From contig JAISNN010000085.1 in assembly GCA_031276195.1 (NCBI GenBank), forward strand, positions 1 to 43,129: 43,129 bases of DNA. Reading direction: 5' to 3'. The translations under genes were made by a program, and so were the position numbers. Shown here piece after piece: positions 41,600 to 43,129 of this stretch (positions are counted from its first letter, which is position 1; each line of letters opens with the position of its first letter). The notes below the pieces were generated by a model. It saw only the letters and a list, made by a program, of their open reading frames with translations. It was not told the DNA's origin and made no database searches. Origin of the DNA: Clostridiales bacterium. Its GTDB lineage: Bacteria > Bacillota > Clostridia > Christensenellales > JAISNN01.

Positions 41600-41700
41600 A
41601 TACGTAAAAAACGATAAGTATAAAATACTCTAAAAACGCAAAACACTCCAAAACACGGAATACTCTAAAACAAAAAATACTCTAAAACAAAAAAAACGGC
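41600..41700. repeat. ~17 bp repeats between the two PLP genes
   Basis: AATACTCTAAAAACGCAAAA, ACACTCCAAAACACGG and ATACTCTAAAACAAAAA variants recur five or six times. The 196-base gap holds nothing else. Confidence 0.7.
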
Positions 41701-41742
41701 TCTCATCTCACATTTTAAAACGCCGCAAAAGGAAAAAACGCA

Positions 41743-42921
41743 ATGCACATCTATAATTTTGACAAGGTTGTCGACCGCCGGAACACGGGTTCGCTCAAAT
41801 ACGACTGCGCCGCGGAGCGCGGTATGCCCGACGGGTTGATTCCGCTTTGGGTGGCGGATATGGACTTTCCGACGGCGGACGAGATTGTCCGCGAACTAAC
41901 GGACCGCGCCGCGCACGGAATTTTCGGCTATTCCGAGCCGTACCGCGAATATTTCGGCGTTTTGAGGTCTTGGATTTCCGAATATTTTTGCGCGGACGTC
42001 GAAAAAGAATGGCTGATCCAAACGCCCGGGATCGTTTTCGCCCTTGCGAACGCCGTCAAGGCATTCACAAAGGAGAACGAAGCGGTGATAATACAGCCGC
42101 CCGTATACTACCCTTTTTCGGAGATTACGCGCGTCAACGGCCGCCGTCTGATCGTCAACAATCTCGTCAATAAAGACGGCGTATACGGCATAGATTTTGA
42201 GGATTTCGAGAAAAAAATCGTCGAAAACGACGTCAAACTCTTTCTGCTCTGCAATCCGCACAACCCCGTCGGGCGCGTTTGGACGGAGGACGAACTGACG
42301 CGGCTGGGGGGGATTTGCCTTAGAAACAACGTCGTCGCCGTGTCCGACGAGATTCACGCGAATTTCGTATACAAAGGACACAAACACGTATCTTTTTTGA
42401 GTTTTCCGGAATTTTTTCCGATTTCCGCGGTCTGCACTTCTCCCGGGAAAACCTTTAATCTCGCGGGCTTGCAACTCTCGGACATATTCGTTCCCGATCC
42501 CGTTCTGCGCGGAAAATTCCTCGCCGAACACAGAAAAAGCGGTTACAGTCAGCTGAATTCTTTCGCGCACGCGGGCGCGCTGGCGGCGTATAAGTTCGGC
42601 GGCGAATGGCTCAGGCAACTCCTCGCCTACCTCGAAAAAAACCGCGGTTTTATGAAAAAATACATAGACGAAAATATCCCCGCGATAAAAATGCACCCGC
42701 CCGAAGGAACTTACCTCGCGTGGCTGGACTTTAACGGTTCGGGTATTTCGTATTGCAAACGCCGAAACGCCGTAGTCGATAAGGCGGGATTATGGCTGGA
42801 TAAGGGCGAGATTTTCGGGGAAGCGGGCGCGGGCTTCGAGAGATTGAACTTCGCGTGTCCGCGTTCGGTCTTGGAAAAAGCTTTGATACGCTTAAAAGAC
42901 GGAATAGAAAAACTAAAATAA
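41743..42921 (+). CDS. patB: MalY/PatB-type C-S lyase
   Basis: This 392-residue class I aminotransferase-fold enzyme is a cystathionine beta-lyase of the MalY/PatB type, which cleaves C-S bonds of cystathionine or cysteine conjugates to thiol, pyruvate and ammonia. The signature IPLWVADMDFPTADEI lies at 33-48, FGYSEP at 61-66, LLCNPHNPVGRVW at 168-180, AVSDEIHANFVYKGH at 199-213 and the PLP lysine K236 in TSPGKTFNLAGLQ. The ATG has AAGGAAAAAACGCA upstream. With the preceding gene it forms a two-step trans-sulfuration unit. Its 3' end is duplicated downstream. Confidence 0.93.
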   Translation: MHIYNFDKVVDRRNTGSLKYDCAAERGMPDGLIPLWVADMDFPTADEIVRELTDRAAHGIFGYSEPYREYFGVLRSWISEYFCADVEKEWLIQTPGIVFALANAVKAFTKENEAVIIQPPVYYPFSEITRVNGRRLIVNNLVNKDGVYGIDFEDFEKKIVENDVKLFLLCNPHNPVGRVWTEDELTRLGGICLRNNVVAVSDEIHANFVYKGHKHVSFLSFPEFFPISAVCTSPGKTFNLAGLQLSDIFVPDPVLRGKFLAEHRKSGYSQLNSFAHAGALAAYKFGGEWLRQLLAYLEKNRGFMKKYIDENIPAIKMHPPEGTYLAWLDFNGSGISYCKRRNAVVDKAGLWLDKGEIFGEAGAGFERLNFACPRSVLEKALIRLKDGIEKLK

Positions 42922-42993
42922 CTTCGCGCGTCCGCGTTCGGTCTTAAAAAAACGCCGATACGCTTAAAAGACGGAATTGAAAAATTAAAATAA
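42922..42993. repeat. 73-bp copy of the patB 3' end
   Basis: The segment from CTTCGCGCGTCCGCGTTCGG to GAAAAATTAAAATAA repeats the last 73 bases of patB (42849-42921), including the stop codon, with no gap. About ten bases differ, so the duplication is fairly recent. Confidence 0.92.
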
Positions 42994-43070
42994 CAAAATA
43001 ATACTCTAATCAAAATCCCCTATCCGTAAAAACAAATGTTAAACGAAAAAATAATTAAACGCATACAAAA

Positions 43071-43129
43071 ATTCCCCTCCGCGGGGGGGATCAAAGGGGT
43101 GGGGCGGCCGCTTGGAAAATTCCCCTCCG
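43071..43129. repeat. Dispersed G-rich element, copies 5 and 6 (last cut by window end)
   Basis: ATTCCCCTCCGCGGGGGGGA followed by TCAAAGGGGTGGGGCGGCC covers 43071-43110, and a second copy begins TTCCCCTCCG at 43120 and runs off the window. Two copies in tandem here match the tandem habit of the other repeats. Confidence 0.8.

Overview
The window looks like chromosomal DNA of a spore-forming member of the Clostridia, probably an uncultured gut lineage. The support is a complete spoIIIAA-AH cluster, a YlmC/YmxH-type sporulation protein, and a five-gene glycogen operon of Firmicutes type with paired GlgC and GlgD. I cannot name a genus from the sequence. No rRNA, tRNA or CRISPR array was seen.

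Positions 1-8124 are accessory DNA. At the left edge a promoter drives the first 16 codons of a zinc-ribbon protein, probably a transposase. Next comes an AT-rich minus-strand operon: a LoaP/NusG-type antiterminator, a protein-kinase-like enzyme, a small PqqD/RRE-like protein and two radical SAM proteins, one with a SPASM domain. This resembles a ribosomal-peptide maturation cassette, but no precursor peptide was found. Beside it lie a tyrosine integrase whose ribosome binding site is held in a long hairpin, a broken AlbA-family regulator and the 5' remnant of an IS3-family element. The antiterminator and the AlbA gene each carry an in-frame TAG codon.

Positions 8244-13700 hold an orphan protein, a flavin reductase, signal peptidase I, a large hydrolase-like orphan and ylmC. 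Positions 14074-16578 are a purine-salvage pair, an NCS2 permease and hypoxanthine phosphoribosyltransferase. Positions 16750-26749 (minus) are glgB-glgC-glgD-glgA-glgP, which activate glucose-1-phosphate, build and branch glycogen, and break it down. Positions 27236-32550 (minus) hold an HtrA-like lipoprotein protease, an MreB-type actin, Maf and RecF. Positions 32912-39637 (minus) are spoIIIAH back to spoIIIAA, the mother-cell secretion-like channel of engulfment. Positions 40407-42921 (plus) are two PLP enzymes of sulfur amino-acid metabolism.

The most distinctive trait of the chromosome is its repeats. Nearly every spacer is filled with short degenerate tandem repeats, and at least eight genes are followed by one or more decayed copies of their own 3' end. 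Two dispersed repeat families also occur: a palindrome with core CGCGGTTCTATACCGCG, which also lies in frame inside maf and, as a variant, inside recF, and a G-rich element of about 40 bp. Several proteins (GlgP, GlgA, SpoIIIAE, RecF, Maf) carry extra low-complexity or repeat-derived segments, suggesting that the same expansion process reaches coding sequence.
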